DNA of 39,357 bases from an uncultured Actinomycetes bacterium (GCA_903843225.1 CAIMOX010000016.1:1-39357), one strand, 5' to 3'. Positions 14,716 to 23,878 are shown, counted from the stretch's first letter. The notes: generated by a model from the sequence alone, not told the origin. Numbers and translations are program-made.

Positions 14716-16525
14716 CAATGAGTTCTTCATGCGTGCCACGCTCAACTATTTTTCCGCCATCAAGAACCAGAATCTGATCGGCATGGATGATCGTTGACAG
14801 TCGGTGCGCAATCACAATGCTGGTGCGTCCTGCTAGCGCAATATGTAGGGCTGACTGAACGAGCGCTTCATTCTCAGAGTCAAGGTGCGCTGTTGCTTCA
14901 TCGAGCATAACGATTGAAGGCTCCTTAAGAAGCAACCGGGCAATCGCTAACCGTTGACGCTCGCCGCCAGAGAGGCGGTGTCCTCGCTCGCCCACTACCG
15001 TCTCTAAACCATTGGGAAGTGATTCAATGAACTCCCAAATTTGGGCAGATTCACAAGCGCTCTGCATCTCTAGATCTGTGGCATCTGCTCGTGCGTAGAG
15101 AAGATTTTTACGGATTGAGTCGTGGAACATATGTGAGTCCTGCGTGACCACTCCAATAGCTCCTCGCAGAGATTCAAGTGTGAAGTTTCGAATATCAACC
15201 TGGTCAATTGCGATCGATCCTTCGGTAACATCGTAAAGTCTTGGTAATAAACCAGAGATTGTGCTCTTCCCTGCACCAGATGGGCCAACGAGCGCAGTGA
15301 GAGTCCCGGGCTTGACCGTGAAGGAGATGCCATCGAGAATCGTTCCGGATTCAACGATCTCATTCTTTGCAACGCTTTCAAGGGATGCGAGTGAGATATC
15401 GGTGGCCTTGGGGTAGGAAAAGCTCACCCCTGAGAAGGTAATCTCTGGTTTTGTGGTCGTGAGAATTATTGCATCCGGACCATCTTTCACCATAGGCTCA
15501 AGATCTAGCACTTCAAAGACGCGTTCAAAAGAGACAAGAGCGGTCATGATGTCGACTCGAATATTTGAGAGCCCCGTGAGTGGACCATACAGGCGGGCAA
15601 GGAGGGCTGTTATCGCAAGAAGAGTTCCGACTGAGATCGCACCCCTGATCGCGAGGTGTCCCCCAATCCCATACGCGAAGGCAGTGGCGATAGCGGCGAT
15701 CGAAGTAATGGCGATAAAGAAGATTCGATTGAGAACCGCGATCTGAACTCCCATATCCCGGACCCGAGCGGCTTTCTCAGAGAAATTTGATCCTTCCTCA
15801 TTACTCTTTCCGTAGAGCAGAACCAGAAGCGCGCCAGAGACATTGAAACGCTCTGTCATGGTCGACGACATTTCCGCATTGAGATTAAATGATTTGCGTG
15901 TGTATTCCTGCAACCTACGACCAAGCCATTTCGTTGGAATCAAGAAGAGCGGCAAGAGGCAGAGTGATACCGTCGTAATTTGCCAAGAGAGCGTAAACAT
16001 TGCGCCAGCAACCAAGATCAGGCTGAGGACATTGCTCACAACACCAGAGAGCGTCGAAGTAAAAGCTTGCTGAGCTCCTATGACATCAGAGTTAATACGT
16101 GAGATCAGCGCGCCAGTCTGTGAACGAGTGAAGAATGCGATCGATTGACGCTGCACATGACGGAAGACCTGGGTCCGAAGATCGTAGATTAAGCCTTCAC
16201 CAATTCGAGCGGAGAAATATCGGCTCACCATATTGATAACTGCATCCGCCACGGCTAAGAGACCAACAATGAGCGCGAGTTTTGTCACAAGCACGCCATT
16301 GTGTGGAACTACTCCCTTGTCGATGAGGGTACGGAGTAAGAGTGGGGTTGCGACCACAAGTGATGCATCAATCACAACTGCGATTAAGAAGAAAATGAGC
16401 TCTACTTTGTACGGAGTCGCGAAGGAGAGAATCCTCTTAAATGTGCCTGGTTTCAACTTCTGATTCTTGACAGATTGATCCTGGGTAAGCGATCTCATCG
16501 CCATCCAATTACCGTGCATGGTCAT
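14663..16525 (-). CDS. ABC exporter, fused membrane and ATPase domains
   Basis: The 620-residue protein is a half-transporter with one membrane domain of six predicted helices (about 40-330) followed by an ATPase domain (about 375-610). The ATPase has Walker A GPSGAGKST, the signature LSGGERQRLAIAR, Walker B SIVMLDEATAHLD and the H-loop IVIAHRLSTI. The type resembles MsbA/LmrA exporters and would work as a dimer. The start is supported by GAGGGGA six bases before the ATG. It follows the DUF59 gene by 17 bases and is the last gene of the SUF operon. Substrate unknown; a link to iron-sulfur or heme chemistry is only suggested by position. Confidence 0.88.
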   Translation of the reverse strand: MTMHGNWMAMRSLTQDQSVKNQKLKPGTFKRILSFATPYKVELIFFLIAVVIDASLVVATPLLLRTLIDKGVVPHNGVLVTKLALIVGLLAVADAVINMVSRYFSARIGEGLIYDLRTQVFRHVQRQSIAFFTRSQTGALISRINSDVIGAQQAFTSTLSGVVSNVLSLILVAGAMFTLSWQITTVSLCLLPLFLIPTKWLGRRLQEYTRKSFNLNAEMSSTMTERFNVSGALLVLLYGKSNEEGSNFSEKAARVRDMGVQIAVLNRIFFIAITSIAAIATAFAYGIGGHLAIRGAISVGTLLAITALLARLYGPLTGLSNIRVDIMTALVSFERVFEVLDLEPMVKDGPDAIILTTTKPEITFSGVSFSYPKATDISLASLESVAKNEIVESGTILDGISFTVKPGTLTALVGPSGAGKSTISGLLPRLYDVTEGSIAIDQVDIRNFTLESLRGAIGVVTQDSHMFHDSIRKNLLYARADATDLEMQSACESAQIWEFIESLPNGLETVVGERGHRLSGGERQRLAIARLLLKEPSIVMLDEATAHLDSENEALVQSALHIALAGRTSIVIAHRLSTIIHADQILVLDGGKIVERGTHEELIAKPGLYFDLYELQSLGS

Positions 16526-16542
16526 GGCGTATCCCCTCGAAG

Positions 16543-16860
16543 CTAAACAGTAAATCCAATCGAGCGAAGCTGCTCGCGACCATCATCAGAAATTTTATTT
16601 GGGCCCCAAGGTGGCATCCATACCCAATTTATCTTCACATCAGAGGTTAGGTCCGCAAGAACTGCCCGGGTCTGGTCCTCAATAACATCTTGCAATGGGC
16701 ACGCTGCAGAGGTCAGTGTCATATCTAAGATTGCTACATTGCTTTCATCAATCTGCATATCGTAGACAAGCCCTAAATCAACGACGTTGATACCAAGCTC
16801 AGGATCAATGACATCCTTCATCGCTTCGGTAACATCATCAAGAGATGCTAACTGACTCAT
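16543..16860 (-). CDS. DUF59 (MIP18/SufT-like) Fe-S assembly protein
   Basis: A 105-residue protein of the DUF59/MIP18 family (AMKDVIDPELGINVVDLGLVYD, then MTLTSAACPLQDVI and the C-terminal WMPPWGPNKISDDGREQLRSIGF). Members help mature or deliver Fe-S clusters, and this gene is a regular last member of actinobacterial suf operons. The cysteine in SAACPL is the conserved one. Its start overlaps the sufU stop by four bases. The name SufT is often applied, but its exact biochemical step is not settled, so no symbol is given. Confidence 0.92.
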   Translation of the reverse strand: MSQLASLDDVTEAMKDVIDPELGINVVDLGLVYDMQIDESNVAILDMTLTSAACPLQDVIEDQTRAVLADLTSDVKINWVWMPPWGPNKISDDGREQLRSIGFTV

Positions 16861-17303
16861 TTCTGCTCCTTCTCTCTGGCCTGTAGGGCTGCATCTTTAA
16901 ATGCCATCCATCCTAAGAGTGCACACTTTACTCGCGCTGGGAACTTTGAGACGCCAGCTAAGGCGACCCCATCCTCCAAAATTGCATCGTCGCCCTTAAT
17001 ACTGCCTTTACTGCTCATCAACTCTGAGAAAGCATCTAAGGCGAGAAAGGCTTGCTCGACACTCTTGCCGTGGACTAGATCGCTCATAATCGACGCACTC
17101 GCCTGAGAGATCGAACAGCCCACGCCATCCCAGGTGACATCCTGTACTACGTCACCTTCAAAAATCAGATTCAGCGTGATCTCGTCACCACAACTTGGGT
17201 TCACGTGATGAACTTGGACGCTCTTCTCATCCGAGAGCCCTTTATGCAATGGATGCTTGTAGTGGTCAAGGATGACCTCTTGATACAAGGAGTCGAGTTC
17301 CAT
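16857..17303 (-). CDS. sufU: SufU sulfur-transfer protein
   Basis: SufU takes persulfide sulfur from SufS and passes it to the SufBCD scaffold. The 148-residue protein has the three conserved cysteines Cys38 (NPSCGD), Cys63 (GVGCSISQAS) and Cys127 (VKCALLGW) together with Asp40, the zinc-binding set of the SufU type. The insertion between the second and third cysteine (around residues 80-110) separates SufU from IscU. It starts one base inside the sufS stop (TAATG), matching their partnership. No sufE is present. Confidence 0.95.
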   Translation of the reverse strand: MELDSLYQEVILDHYKHPLHKGLSDEKSVQVHHVNPSCGDEITLNLIFEGDVVQDVTWDGVGCSISQASASIMSDLVHGKSVEQAFLALDAFSELMSSKGSIKGDDAILEDGVALAGVSKFPARVKCALLGWMAFKDAALQAREKEQK

Positions 17304-18553
17304 TAGGAGACCTTAAAGTATTTCTGCGTCGCCGTGATGGCTTCTGCGAGAGCATCAATATCGGATCGGTCGTTATACAGGTAGAGCGAAGCTCGAGTGG
17401 TGCCGGCGACTCCATACTTGCGCATCAAGGGCCAGGCACAGTGATGGCCCGTGCGAACTGCGACTCCGTATTGATCTAAAACCTGGCCGGCATCATGAGG
17501 ATGAATGCCTTCAAGTGCAAAGGAGATCACTCCACCACGATCGATCGTGTCTAGCGGACCAAAGATGTTGAGGCCTTTGATCGTCTGCAGCGTATCGAGT
17601 GCGTATTGAGTGAGTTCGGTTTCGTGCTGATGAATCTTCGACATTCCAATATTTGTTAAGTAATCGATCGCTGCGGCTAGGCCTACTGCCTGCGCCATAT
17701 TTGGAACGCCTGCTTCAAATTTACGTGGAGCGGACGCCCAGGTAGCACCCTCCATCGTTACGGTCTCAATCATCGATCCGCCGAAGAGGAATGGCTCCAT
17801 CTTTGCAAGTAGAGAAGCTCTCCCCCAGAGAACCCCAACACCAGTTGGTCCGAGCATCTTGTGACCCGAAAAAGCTACGAAATCTACATCTAGCTCCACT
17901 ACGTTCATGGGGAAGTGCGGTGCAGATTGACAGGCATCGAGAACCACGATCGCGCCGACCGCGTGTGCCTTCGACGTTATGAGCGCAACCGGTGGGATCG
18001 TTCCAAGAACATTTGATTGATGGGTAATCGCAACAATCTTTGTCCGCTCGTTGATGAGTTGATCAATATTAGAAAGATCGAGACGACCATCTGCAGTCAC
18101 AGAGAACCAACGAATTACGGCGCCTGTGCGCTTGGCCAACTGCTGCCAAGGAATCAGATTCGCGTGATGCTCCATCTCGGAGACGAGAATCTCATCCCCT
18201 GCAGTCAGTACGAATGGCGCGACTTGCGTATTAGAAAATGAGTAGGCGATCAGATTGATGGACTCTGTTGCACTCTTTGTGAAAATTACTTCGTCACTAT
18301 CGGCCCCAATAAAGGCGGCAATAGTTGCACGAGCACCTTCATACGCGGTTGATGCTTCTTCGGCGAGTAGATGTGATCCACGATGAGCGGCAGCGTTGTG
18401 GTGCGTGTAAAAGAAGCGCTCTGCTTCTAGGACCTGCGCAGGTTTCTGGCTGGTCGCCCCAGAATCGAGATAGACCAAACGAGCATCATTGCGCATCCTC
18501 TTCTGGAAGATGGGAAAATCAGCCTTTATCGCTGCGACATCGAGGGAGCTCAT
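17303..18553 (-). CDS. sufS: Cysteine desulfurase SufS
   Basis: This PLP enzyme removes sulfur from cysteine, leaving alanine and an enzyme persulfide for Fe-S cluster assembly. The 416-residue protein belongs to class V aminotransferases (group II). The PLP lysine is Lys232 in FSGHKMLGPTGVGVLWG, the catalytic cysteine is Cys372 in RTGHHCAWPLM, and the histidine stacking over PLP lies in EMEHHANLIPW near 127-136. It is separated from sufC by two bases and coupled to sufU. Confidence 0.97.
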   Translation of the reverse strand: MSSLDVAAIKADFPIFQKRMRNDARLVYLDSGATSQKPAQVLEAERFFYTHHNAAAHRGSHLLAEEASTAYEGARATIAAFIGADSDEVIFTKSATESINLIAYSFSNTQVAPFVLTAGDEILVSEMEHHANLIPWQQLAKRTGAVIRWFSVTADGRLDLSNIDQLINERTKIVAITHQSNVLGTIPPVALITSKAHAVGAIVVLDACQSAPHFPMNVVELDVDFVAFSGHKMLGPTGVGVLWGRASLLAKMEPFLFGGSMIETVTMEGATWASAPRKFEAGVPNMAQAVGLAAAIDYLTNIGMSKIHQHETELTQYALDTLQTIKGLNIFGPLDTIDRGGVISFALEGIHPHDAGQVLDQYGVAVRTGHHCAWPLMRKYGVAGTTRASLYLYNDRSDIDALAEAITATQKYFKVS

Positions 18554-18555
18554 TA

Positions 18556-19308
18556 TTAGGCAGTGACGTACTCTGCGTAACCGTTCTCTTCAAGCTTGTT
18601 AGCGAGTTCTGGCCCACCAGCTTCGACGATACGGCCAGCCGAGAAAACGTGTACGAAATCAGGCTTGATGTAGCGAAGGATGCGGGTGTAGTGAGTAATC
18701 AACATAACGCCGAGGTCACTATTCTCCTTGATTCGGTTAACACCTTCAGAGACAACGCGAAGCGCATCAACGTCAAGACCAGAATCGGTCTCATCGAGGA
18801 TTGCAATCTTTGGCTTCAACAGTTCCATCTGCAAGATCTCATGGCGCTTCTTCTCTCCGCCAGAGAAGCCTTCATTGACATTTCGCTCGGCAAAAGCTGG
18901 ATCCATGCTGAGGGCTGCCATCGCCTCTTTGACTTCGCCAACCCAGCTGCGAACCTTTGGGGCTTCGCCACGAATCGCGGTCACAGATGTACGTAGGAAA
19001 TTTGAGACAGATACTCCCGGAACTTCGACCGGATATTGCATCGCAAGGAAGAGACCAGCACGTGCCCGCTCATCGACGCTCATCGCAAGAACATCCTGAC
19101 CATCGAGGGTTACTGAACCTCCGGTGATGTTGTACTTCGGGTGGCCGGCGATTGAGTATGCAAGCGTTGATTTTCCGGAGCCATTTGGTCCCATGATCGC
19201 ATGTGTCTCGCCTGAGTTGATGGTCAAATCAACCCCACGAAGAATCTGCTTCAATCCTTCTTCAGTATCGACCGCTACTTGAAGATTCTTAATTTCTAAT
19301 GTGCTCAT
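18556..19308 (-). CDS. sufC: SufC ATPase of the SufBCD complex
   Basis: SufC is the soluble ABC-type ATPase that drives shape change in the SufBCD scaffold. With the start at 19308 it has 250 residues. Walker A GPNGSGKST is at 40-48, the signature EGFSGGEKKRHEILQM and Walker B IAILDETDSGLD follow, and the latter two are hallmarks of SufC. The frame is open upstream to 19386, but AAGGAAGAG just before the ATG at 19308, and the family's usual MSTLEIKNL start, fix the choice. It lies 19 bases after the Rieske ferredoxin gene. Confidence 0.97.
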   Translation of the reverse strand: MSTLEIKNLQVAVDTEEGLKQILRGVDLTINSGETHAIMGPNGSGKSTLAYSIAGHPKYNITGGSVTLDGQDVLAMSVDERARAGLFLAMQYPVEVPGVSVSNFLRTSVTAIRGEAPKVRSWVGEVKEAMAALSMDPAFAERNVNEGFSGGEKKRHEILQMELLKPKIAILDETDSGLDVDALRVVSEGVNRIKENSDLGVMLITHYTRILRYIKPDFVHVFSAGRIVEAGGPELANKLEENGYAEYVTA

Positions 19309-19327
19309 TGATTCTCTTCCTTGCTCT

Positions 19328-19630
19328 CTATTTTTTACTCTGAATGGAAATAGATTCGCCATCGCGAACGACTTCATACGATGCAACTGCAGTGACTGCT
19401 GGTGGTGTCATGGCTTCCCCTGTGCGCATATCGAATTCAGCTCCATGAAGCCAGCATTCAATGCGAAAACTTGTGATATCCCCCTCGGAGAGAGATGCAT
19501 CTGCATGGGAGCAGGTGTCGCCGATAGCGAAGACTTCATCGCCAATTCGAGCAACGCAGACTCCAACGCCATCAACGTCGATACGCTTCGGCTTACCTGG
19601 GGTGAGCTCGCTAAAATTCAACGTTGTCAT
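19328..19630 (-). CDS. Rieske-type ferredoxin in the suf operon
   Basis: A 100-residue soluble Rieske protein. The 2Fe-2S ligands are Cys40 and His42 (DTCSHA) and Cys59 and His62 (ECWLHGAEFD). It has no signal peptide or membrane anchor, so it is a cytoplasmic ferredoxin like those of bacterial dioxygenases. It overlaps sufD by four bases, an arrangement found in other actinobacterial suf operons. It may supply electrons for cluster assembly or be an early client of it; the sequence alone cannot decide. Confidence 0.93.
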   Translation of the reverse strand: MTTLNFSELTPGKPKRIDVDGVGVCVARIGDEVFAIGDTCSHADASLSEGDITSFRIECWLHGAEFDMRTGEAMTPPAVTAVASYEVVRDGESISIQSKK

Positions 19631-20712
19631 GCGATCACCACTGAGGCGAGTTCGCCATCAATACGATTCATGATCCGTTCTTCGATCGCTTCGATCCCGA
19701 TCTTTGAGAGGATCTCAAGGAAGAAACCTCGGATTACTAAACGCTTTGCCTCTGTCGCTGGAATTCCACGGGATTCAAGGTAGAAGAGTTGTTCATCATC
19801 AAATCTGCCAGTCGTTGATGCATGTCCAGCGCCAACAATCTCACCTGTTTCAATTTCGAGGTTAGGAACTGAATCAGCACGTGCACCATCAGAGAGCAAT
19901 AGGTTGCGGTTGAGTTCGTAGGTATCAGTGCCTTCTGCGGCGGCGCGGATAAAGACATCGCCGATCCAGACGGTATGTGCGCCATCGCCTGAGAGCGCTC
20001 CCTTGTAGTTCACGCGGGACTTTGATTGTCCAACATTGTGATCGACGTGGATGCGATGCTCGAGATATTGGCCACTGCCTGCAAAGTAGAGGCCGAAAAG
20101 CTCAGCTGATGCACCGGGTCCTGAATATTCCACGGTTGGGAGGAGTCGAACGAGTGAACCTCCGACGGTGATAACAACCGATGTGAAGGAGGCATCTCGG
20201 CCGATAATCGCATGGTGCTTACCGAGGTGTACTGCATCATTCGCCCACTCTTGAAGGGTGATGAACTTTAATTGCGCTCCGGGTTCGAGAATAATCTCGA
20301 TCTCTTCAGCAAGGGTGCCGCTCCCCACGTTCTCAACGACAACGGTCGCCTTTGAATGGTTTCCAGCTCGGATAACGGTTCGTGATGCTTCAGGAGAACC
20401 ACTTGGAGTTCTCATCAGCGTAATTGGAGCATCGATGACCGAATCAGCAGCGATAGTTACAAGAGTGACTACATGCGCAATGGCTCGGACCCTCTGCACT
20501 ACAACATCATCGGTTGCTGAAATTGGGCTCTGCTCGCCAGTAGCTACATGCGTAACTGTGACGCCATGTGGGAGCGCACCTGCAGTAAGTGAGATGCGAT
20601 CAGCGATATCCGTCTGCGTCTCGTGCAAACCCTTGAGTCGCTTGAGAGGCGTAAAGCGCCATGCCTCTTCGCGACCGGTTGGGGTCAAGTAATTTGTTGT
20701 AAGGGTCGACAC
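19627..20712 (-). CDS. sufD: SufD scaffold subunit
   Basis: SufD forms with SufB and SufC the scaffold on which Fe-S clusters are built. The 361-residue protein has a degenerate N-terminal helical part and the right-handed beta-helix core typical of SufB/SufD, with the C-terminal helical region (GRFDDEQLFYLESRGIPATEAKRLVIRGFF) shared with SufB. The start codon is GTG and overlaps the sufB stop by one base (TAGTG). It is shorter than SufD of enterobacteria (about 420), but similar lengths are common among Actinomycetota. Confidence 0.94.
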   Translation of the reverse strand: MSTLTTNYLTPTGREEAWRFTPLKRLKGLHETQTDIADRISLTAGALPHGVTVTHVATGEQSPISATDDVVVQRVRAIAHVVTLVTIAADSVIDAPITLMRTPSGSPEASRTVIRAGNHSKATVVVENVGSGTLAEEIEIILEPGAQLKFITLQEWANDAVHLGKHHAIIGRDASFTSVVITVGGSLVRLLPTVEYSGPGASAELFGLYFAGSGQYLEHRIHVDHNVGQSKSRVNYKGALSGDGAHTVWIGDVFIRAAAEGTDTYELNRNLLLSDGARADSVPNLEIETGEIVGAGHASTTGRFDDEQLFYLESRGIPATEAKRLVIRGFFLEILSKIGIEAIEERIMNRIDGELASVVIA

Positions 20713-22145
20713 TATCCGACGGCCCCTTCCATCTGCATCTCGATGAGACGGTTAAGTTCTAGCGCATACTCCATAGGAAGTTCGCGAGCGATTGGCTCGA
20801 TAAAGCCACGAACGATCATCGCCATCGCTTCATCTTCAGAGAGCCCGCGGGACATGAGGTAGAAGAGTTGATCATCAGAGATTTTCGAGACAGTCGCCTC
20901 GTGACCCATTGATACATCATCTTCACGGATATCTACATACGGATATGTATCAGAGCGAGAGATAGTGTCTACAAGAAGTGCATCGCACTTCACTGTGGAC
21001 TTTGAATGGTGTGCACCTTCGAGAACCTGAACTAAGCCACGGTATGAGGTACGTCCACCGCCGCGAGCGACAGATTTCGAGATGATGGTGGATGATGTGT
21101 ATGGCGCTGCGTGAACCATCTTCGATCCAGCGTCCTGATGCTGACCTTCGCCAGCAAATGCGATCGAAAGGGTCTCACCCTTGGCATGCTCACCCATCAA
21201 AAAGACGGCTGGATACTTCATGGTGACCTTCGAACCGATATTCCCATCAATCCACTCCATGGTTGCGCCTTCAGCACAGGTTGCGCGCTTGGTGACCAAG
21301 TTATAGACGTTGTTCGACCAGTTCTGGATCGTTGTGTAACGAACTCGTGCATTCTTCTTCACGATGATTTCGACGACGGCTGAGTGCAATGAATCTGAAG
21401 AGTAGATCGGAGCTGTACAGCCCTCGACATAATGAACATACGAACCTTCATCAGCAATGATGAGTGTGCGCTCGAATTGACCCATATTCTCGGTGTTGAT
21501 TCGGAAGTAGGCCTGAAGTGGGATATCTACATGAACACCCTTAGGGACATAGATAAATGAACCACCAGACCAGACAGAGGTATTGAGCGCTGCGAACTTG
21601 TTATCACCGACTGGAATAACAGTGCCGAAGTACTCCTTGAAGAGCTCCTCGTGCTCACGCAAGCCTGAATCAGTATCAACGAAGATTACGCCGAGATTCT
21701 CAAGATCTTCGCGAATTGAGTGATAAACAACCTCAGATTCATACTGCGCAGCAACGCCTGCGACGAGTCGGTTCCGCTCTGCATCAGGGATACCTAAGCG
21801 ATCGTATGTGTTCTTAATATCTTCTGGAAGATCTTCCCACGAGGTAGCTTGCTTCTCAGTTGAGCGAACGAAGTACTTAATGGTGTCGAAGAAGATACCG
21901 GTGAGATCTGAACCCCACGTAGGCATCGGCTTCTTCTCAAAGAGTGAGAGTCCCTTTAAGCGAAGGTCGAGCATCCATTGTGGTTCACTCTTCTTCGCTG
22001 AGATATCGCGAACGACATCTTCATTGAGACCACGCTTCGCGTTTTCTGCAGCAAGATTCTTATCAGACCATCCGTACTCGTAGGTGCCGATTCCCTCAAG
22101 TTCTGGGTTCGCTGCCTCGATACGTGCTGTGAGGTCACTGCTCAT
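20712..22145 (-). CDS. sufB: SufB scaffold subunit
   Basis: SufB is the main scaffold protein for Fe-S cluster assembly. At 477 residues it is normal length. Conserved features include [25 protein letters not shown] (mid-protein), [14 protein letters not shown], and the C-terminal [19 protein letters not shown]. No LAGLIDADG or Hint-like insertion is present, so there is no intein, unlike mycobacterial SufB. Its start overlaps the sufR stop by four bases, linking regulator and operon. Confidence 0.97.
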   Translation of the reverse strand: MSSDLTARIEAANPELEGIGTYEYGWSDKNLAAENAKRGLNEDVVRDISAKKSEPQWMLDLRLKGLSLFEKKPMPTWGSDLTGIFFDTIKYFVRSTEKQATSWEDLPEDIKNTYDRLGIPDAERNRLVAGVAAQYESEVVYHSIREDLENLGVIFVDTDSGLREHEELFKEYFGTVIPVGDNKFAALNTSVWSGGSFIYVPKGVHVDIPLQAYFRINTENMGQFERTLIIADEGSYVHYVEGCTAPIYSSDSLHSAVVEIIVKKNARVRYTTIQNWSNNVYNLVTKRATCAEGATMEWIDGNIGSKVTMKYPAVFLMGEHAKGETLSIAFAGEGQHQDAGSKMVHAAPYTSSTIISKSVARGGGRTSYRGLVQVLEGAHHSKSTVKCDALLVDTISRSDTYPYVDIREDDVSMGHEATVSKISDDQLFYLMSRGLSEDEAMAMIVRGFIEPIARELPMEYALELNRLIEMQMEGAVG

Positions 22146-22867
22146 GCGTGTGCTCCTATTTCTATTTTCTCTGATGAAAGATTCTCAGAGCTTTTCTGCG
22201 AAGGATTGTGAGAAAGTTTTGGAATAAATGTTGTGCAGACGCCATCGCCATGGGCGATCGTTGCCAAGCGCTGAACGTGGGTGCCGACGAGGCGAGAGAG
22301 CGCTTGCGTCTCAGATTCACAAAGTTCTGGGAACTGTGCAGCGACGTGTGCTACGGGGCAATGGTTTTGACAGAGCTGCAAACCCATTGGGCTATCAGTC
22401 ACGGTTGCAGCGAAACCCTCGTCAGTAAGGAAGTGTGCAAGTGCTGCACCCTTCTCAGTGATTCCGAGAGCGCTCTCGACGAGCGCACGTCCTCGATTTT
22501 CTATATCGAGTGCACGTTGATCAGCGAAGGCCTTCACGGAGTTCTCGGAATTTTGATTGGCGATAAATTTCAGTGCTGAGAGCGCCAAATCATCGTAGGA
22601 ATGCTCAAAGGTCTCTCTCCCTAGATCTGTCATCAAGAAGACTTTTGCGGGCCGCCCGCGTCCGCGACTCTCAAGGCTGGCTGCGCTTTGATACGGCTCA
22701 CGCGAAGTCAGGATCCCCTCCTCGAGGAGAGCATCGAGATGGCGCCTAATTCCGGCCGGGGTGATCGAAAGTCGGAGAGCTAGATCGGCCGCTGTGGCTG
22801 GGCCGCCCTCGAGGATCGCCCTGGCAACCTGGTTGCGGGTCCTCGTATCTGGCTCTACCTTTTTCAC
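22142..22867 (-). CDS. sufR: SufR, Fe-S cluster-sensing repressor of the suf operon
   Basis: SufR is a winged-helix regulator that holds a 4Fe-4S cluster and represses suf genes when clusters are plentiful. Starting at GTG 22867 it has 241 residues. The DNA-binding domain spans about 10-80 ([28 protein letters not shown], then wing [13 protein letters not shown]). Four cysteines near the C-terminus (166, 170, 183 and 211) sit in [19 protein letters not shown] and GDGVCTTF and are probable cluster ligands. An open frame continues upstream to a TTG at 22939, but those residues are not family-like. A SufR-type operator overlaps the chosen start codon, which fits autorepression of a leaderless transcript. 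Confidence 0.92.
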   Translation of the reverse strand: MKKVEPDTRTRNQVARAILEGGPATAADLALRLSITPAGIRRHLDALLEEGILTSREPYQSAASLESRGRGRPAKVFLMTDLGRETFEHSYDDLALSALKFIANQNSENSVKAFADQRALDIENRGRALVESALGITEKGAALAHFLTDEGFAATVTDSPMGLQLCQNHCPVAHVAAQFPELCESETQALSRLVGTHVQRLATIAHGDGVCTTFIPKLSHNPSQKSSENLSSEKIEIGAHA

Positions 22868-22880
22868 AACAGAAGTGTTG
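22864..22880 (-). promoter_or_regulatory. SufR operator (predicted)
   Basis: The minus strand reads CAACACTTCTGTTGTGA. This holds a palindrome CAACA-CTTC-TGTTG. It fits the cyanobacterial SufR site CAAC-N6-GTTG and also the mycobacterial SufR site ACACT-N5-TGTGA, both recalled from the literature. It overlaps the GTG start of sufR and is about 80 bases upstream of ctaA on the other strand. Assigned by motif match and by position in front of sufR. Confidence 0.78.
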
Positions 22881-22945
22881 CGTAATTCCCCTCTTTCCGC
22901 CACTCGGAGCGCTGGGTCATCGGGGCGCGGCCAGAGCAACGAGAC

Positions 22946-22951
22946 TACTCT
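22946..22951 (+). promoter_or_regulatory. Predicted -10 box of ctaA
   Basis: TACTCT ends six bases before the ATG of ctaA, which would make the transcript leaderless. There is no clear -35 box in the GC-rich sequence upstream. Confidence 0.42.
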
Positions 22952-22957
22952 TCACTC

Positions 22958-23878
22958 ATGACAGTTGAAGCGCGCCCATTGAGCGTGAAAGTCTCGCCAT
23001 TGACCCGTTTCATCTATACCGCACTCGTGGCGGTCCAAGCTGGAATCTTGATCACCGGAGGCGCCGTGCGCCTCACGGGGTCGGGGCTCGGCTGCCCAAC
23101 CTGGCCGCGCTGCACTCCCGGCTCATACACCCCAGTCCCCCATCAGGCCCAAGGAACCCTCCACTCGTGGATCGAGTTCGGCAATCGATTACTGACGATC
23201 TTGCTCTTTATCGCCATCATCGCTGCAGTCATAGGTGTTATTCGATTGCGCAATCGTTACTCTGAAAAGAGAGCGTTGAATTGGCTAGCTCTCACTCAAA
23301 TTCTCGGCATCATTGCGCAGATTATTCTTGGTGGAGTTACCGTACTGACTCATCTCAACCCCGCAACGGTCGGGGCTCACTTCCTACTTTCCATTGTGCT
23401 TATTGGGGCATCCCTCTCTCTGCGTCAGCGCATGTTAGAGAAACCACGCTTCGCGCTCACTGCAACTTCAACACTCCTCGTACGTACAGTGCTTGCTCTT
23501 ACCGCTGTTGTCTTAGTTATTGGAACGGTTGTAACAGGTACTGGGCCACACGCGGGTGATATCCAAGCACGTCGGTACCATCTCAACCCACAAGTAATCT
23601 CGTGGATTCACGCAGATGCAGTTATTGCGCTGATAGCGCTGACCTTCGCACTTATCCTCTTGCTGCGAGCAACTGAAGATGTCGCCCATCGTTCACTTGT
23701 TGTCAAGCAAGCAGTCCTCTTCTTGCTCATATGCTTGGGCCAAGGGCTGATTGGTTATATCCAATATTTTACGGGTCTTCCAGAGGCGCTTGTAGCAGCG
23801 CATTTGTTAGGAGCCGACTTGGTCTGGCTTGGGATTTGGAACCTTGCCTTTACCGGACGATCACTCTCTCGATCATAA
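22958..23878 (+). CDS. ctaA: Heme A synthase (COX15/CtaA family)
   Basis: This membrane enzyme oxidises the C8 methyl of heme O to make heme A for aa3-type cytochrome oxidase. The 306-residue protein has about eight hydrophobic helices. The first extracytoplasmic loop has the cysteine pair Cys46 and Cys52 (GLGCPTWPRC), typical of the Bacillus/actinobacterial type. HSWIEFGNRLLT near 69-80 carries a conserved heme-ligand histidine and the adjacent glutamate. A second histidine set appears in TVGAHFLLS and VAAHLLGADL. It is divergent from sufR and lies 52 bases upstream of tkt. The partner gene ctaB (heme O synthase), often beside tkt, is absent. Confidence 0.93.
   Translation: MTVEARPLSVKVSPLTRFIYTALVAVQAGILITGGAVRLTGSGLGCPTWPRCTPGSYTPVPHQAQGTLHSWIEFGNRLLTILLFIAIIAAVIGVIRLRNRYSEKRALNWLALTQILGIIAQIILGGVTVLTHLNPATVGAHFLLSIVLIGASLSLRQRMLEKPRFALTATSTLLVRTVLALTAVVLVIGTVVTGTGPHAGDIQARRYHLNPQVISWIHADAVIALIALTFALILLLRATEDVAHRSLVVKQAVLFLLICLGQGLIGYIQYFTGLPEALVAAHLLGADLVWLGIWNLAFTGRSLSRS

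Noticed and set aside
18325-18996. Long open frame (223 codons) on the plus strand opposite sufS and sufC
   Set aside because: It lies fully antisense to two well-supported genes, shows no domain or composition of a real protein and has no ribosome-binding site.
20712-22145. Intein in SufB, as in mycobacteria
   Set aside because: The protein is 477 residues, normal length, with conserved blocks continuous and no splicing motifs.
22868-22939. TTG start at 22939 for sufR, giving 265 residues
   Set aside because: The added 24 residues are unlike SufR, the start is only 18 bases from ctaA, and the frame would run through the operator.
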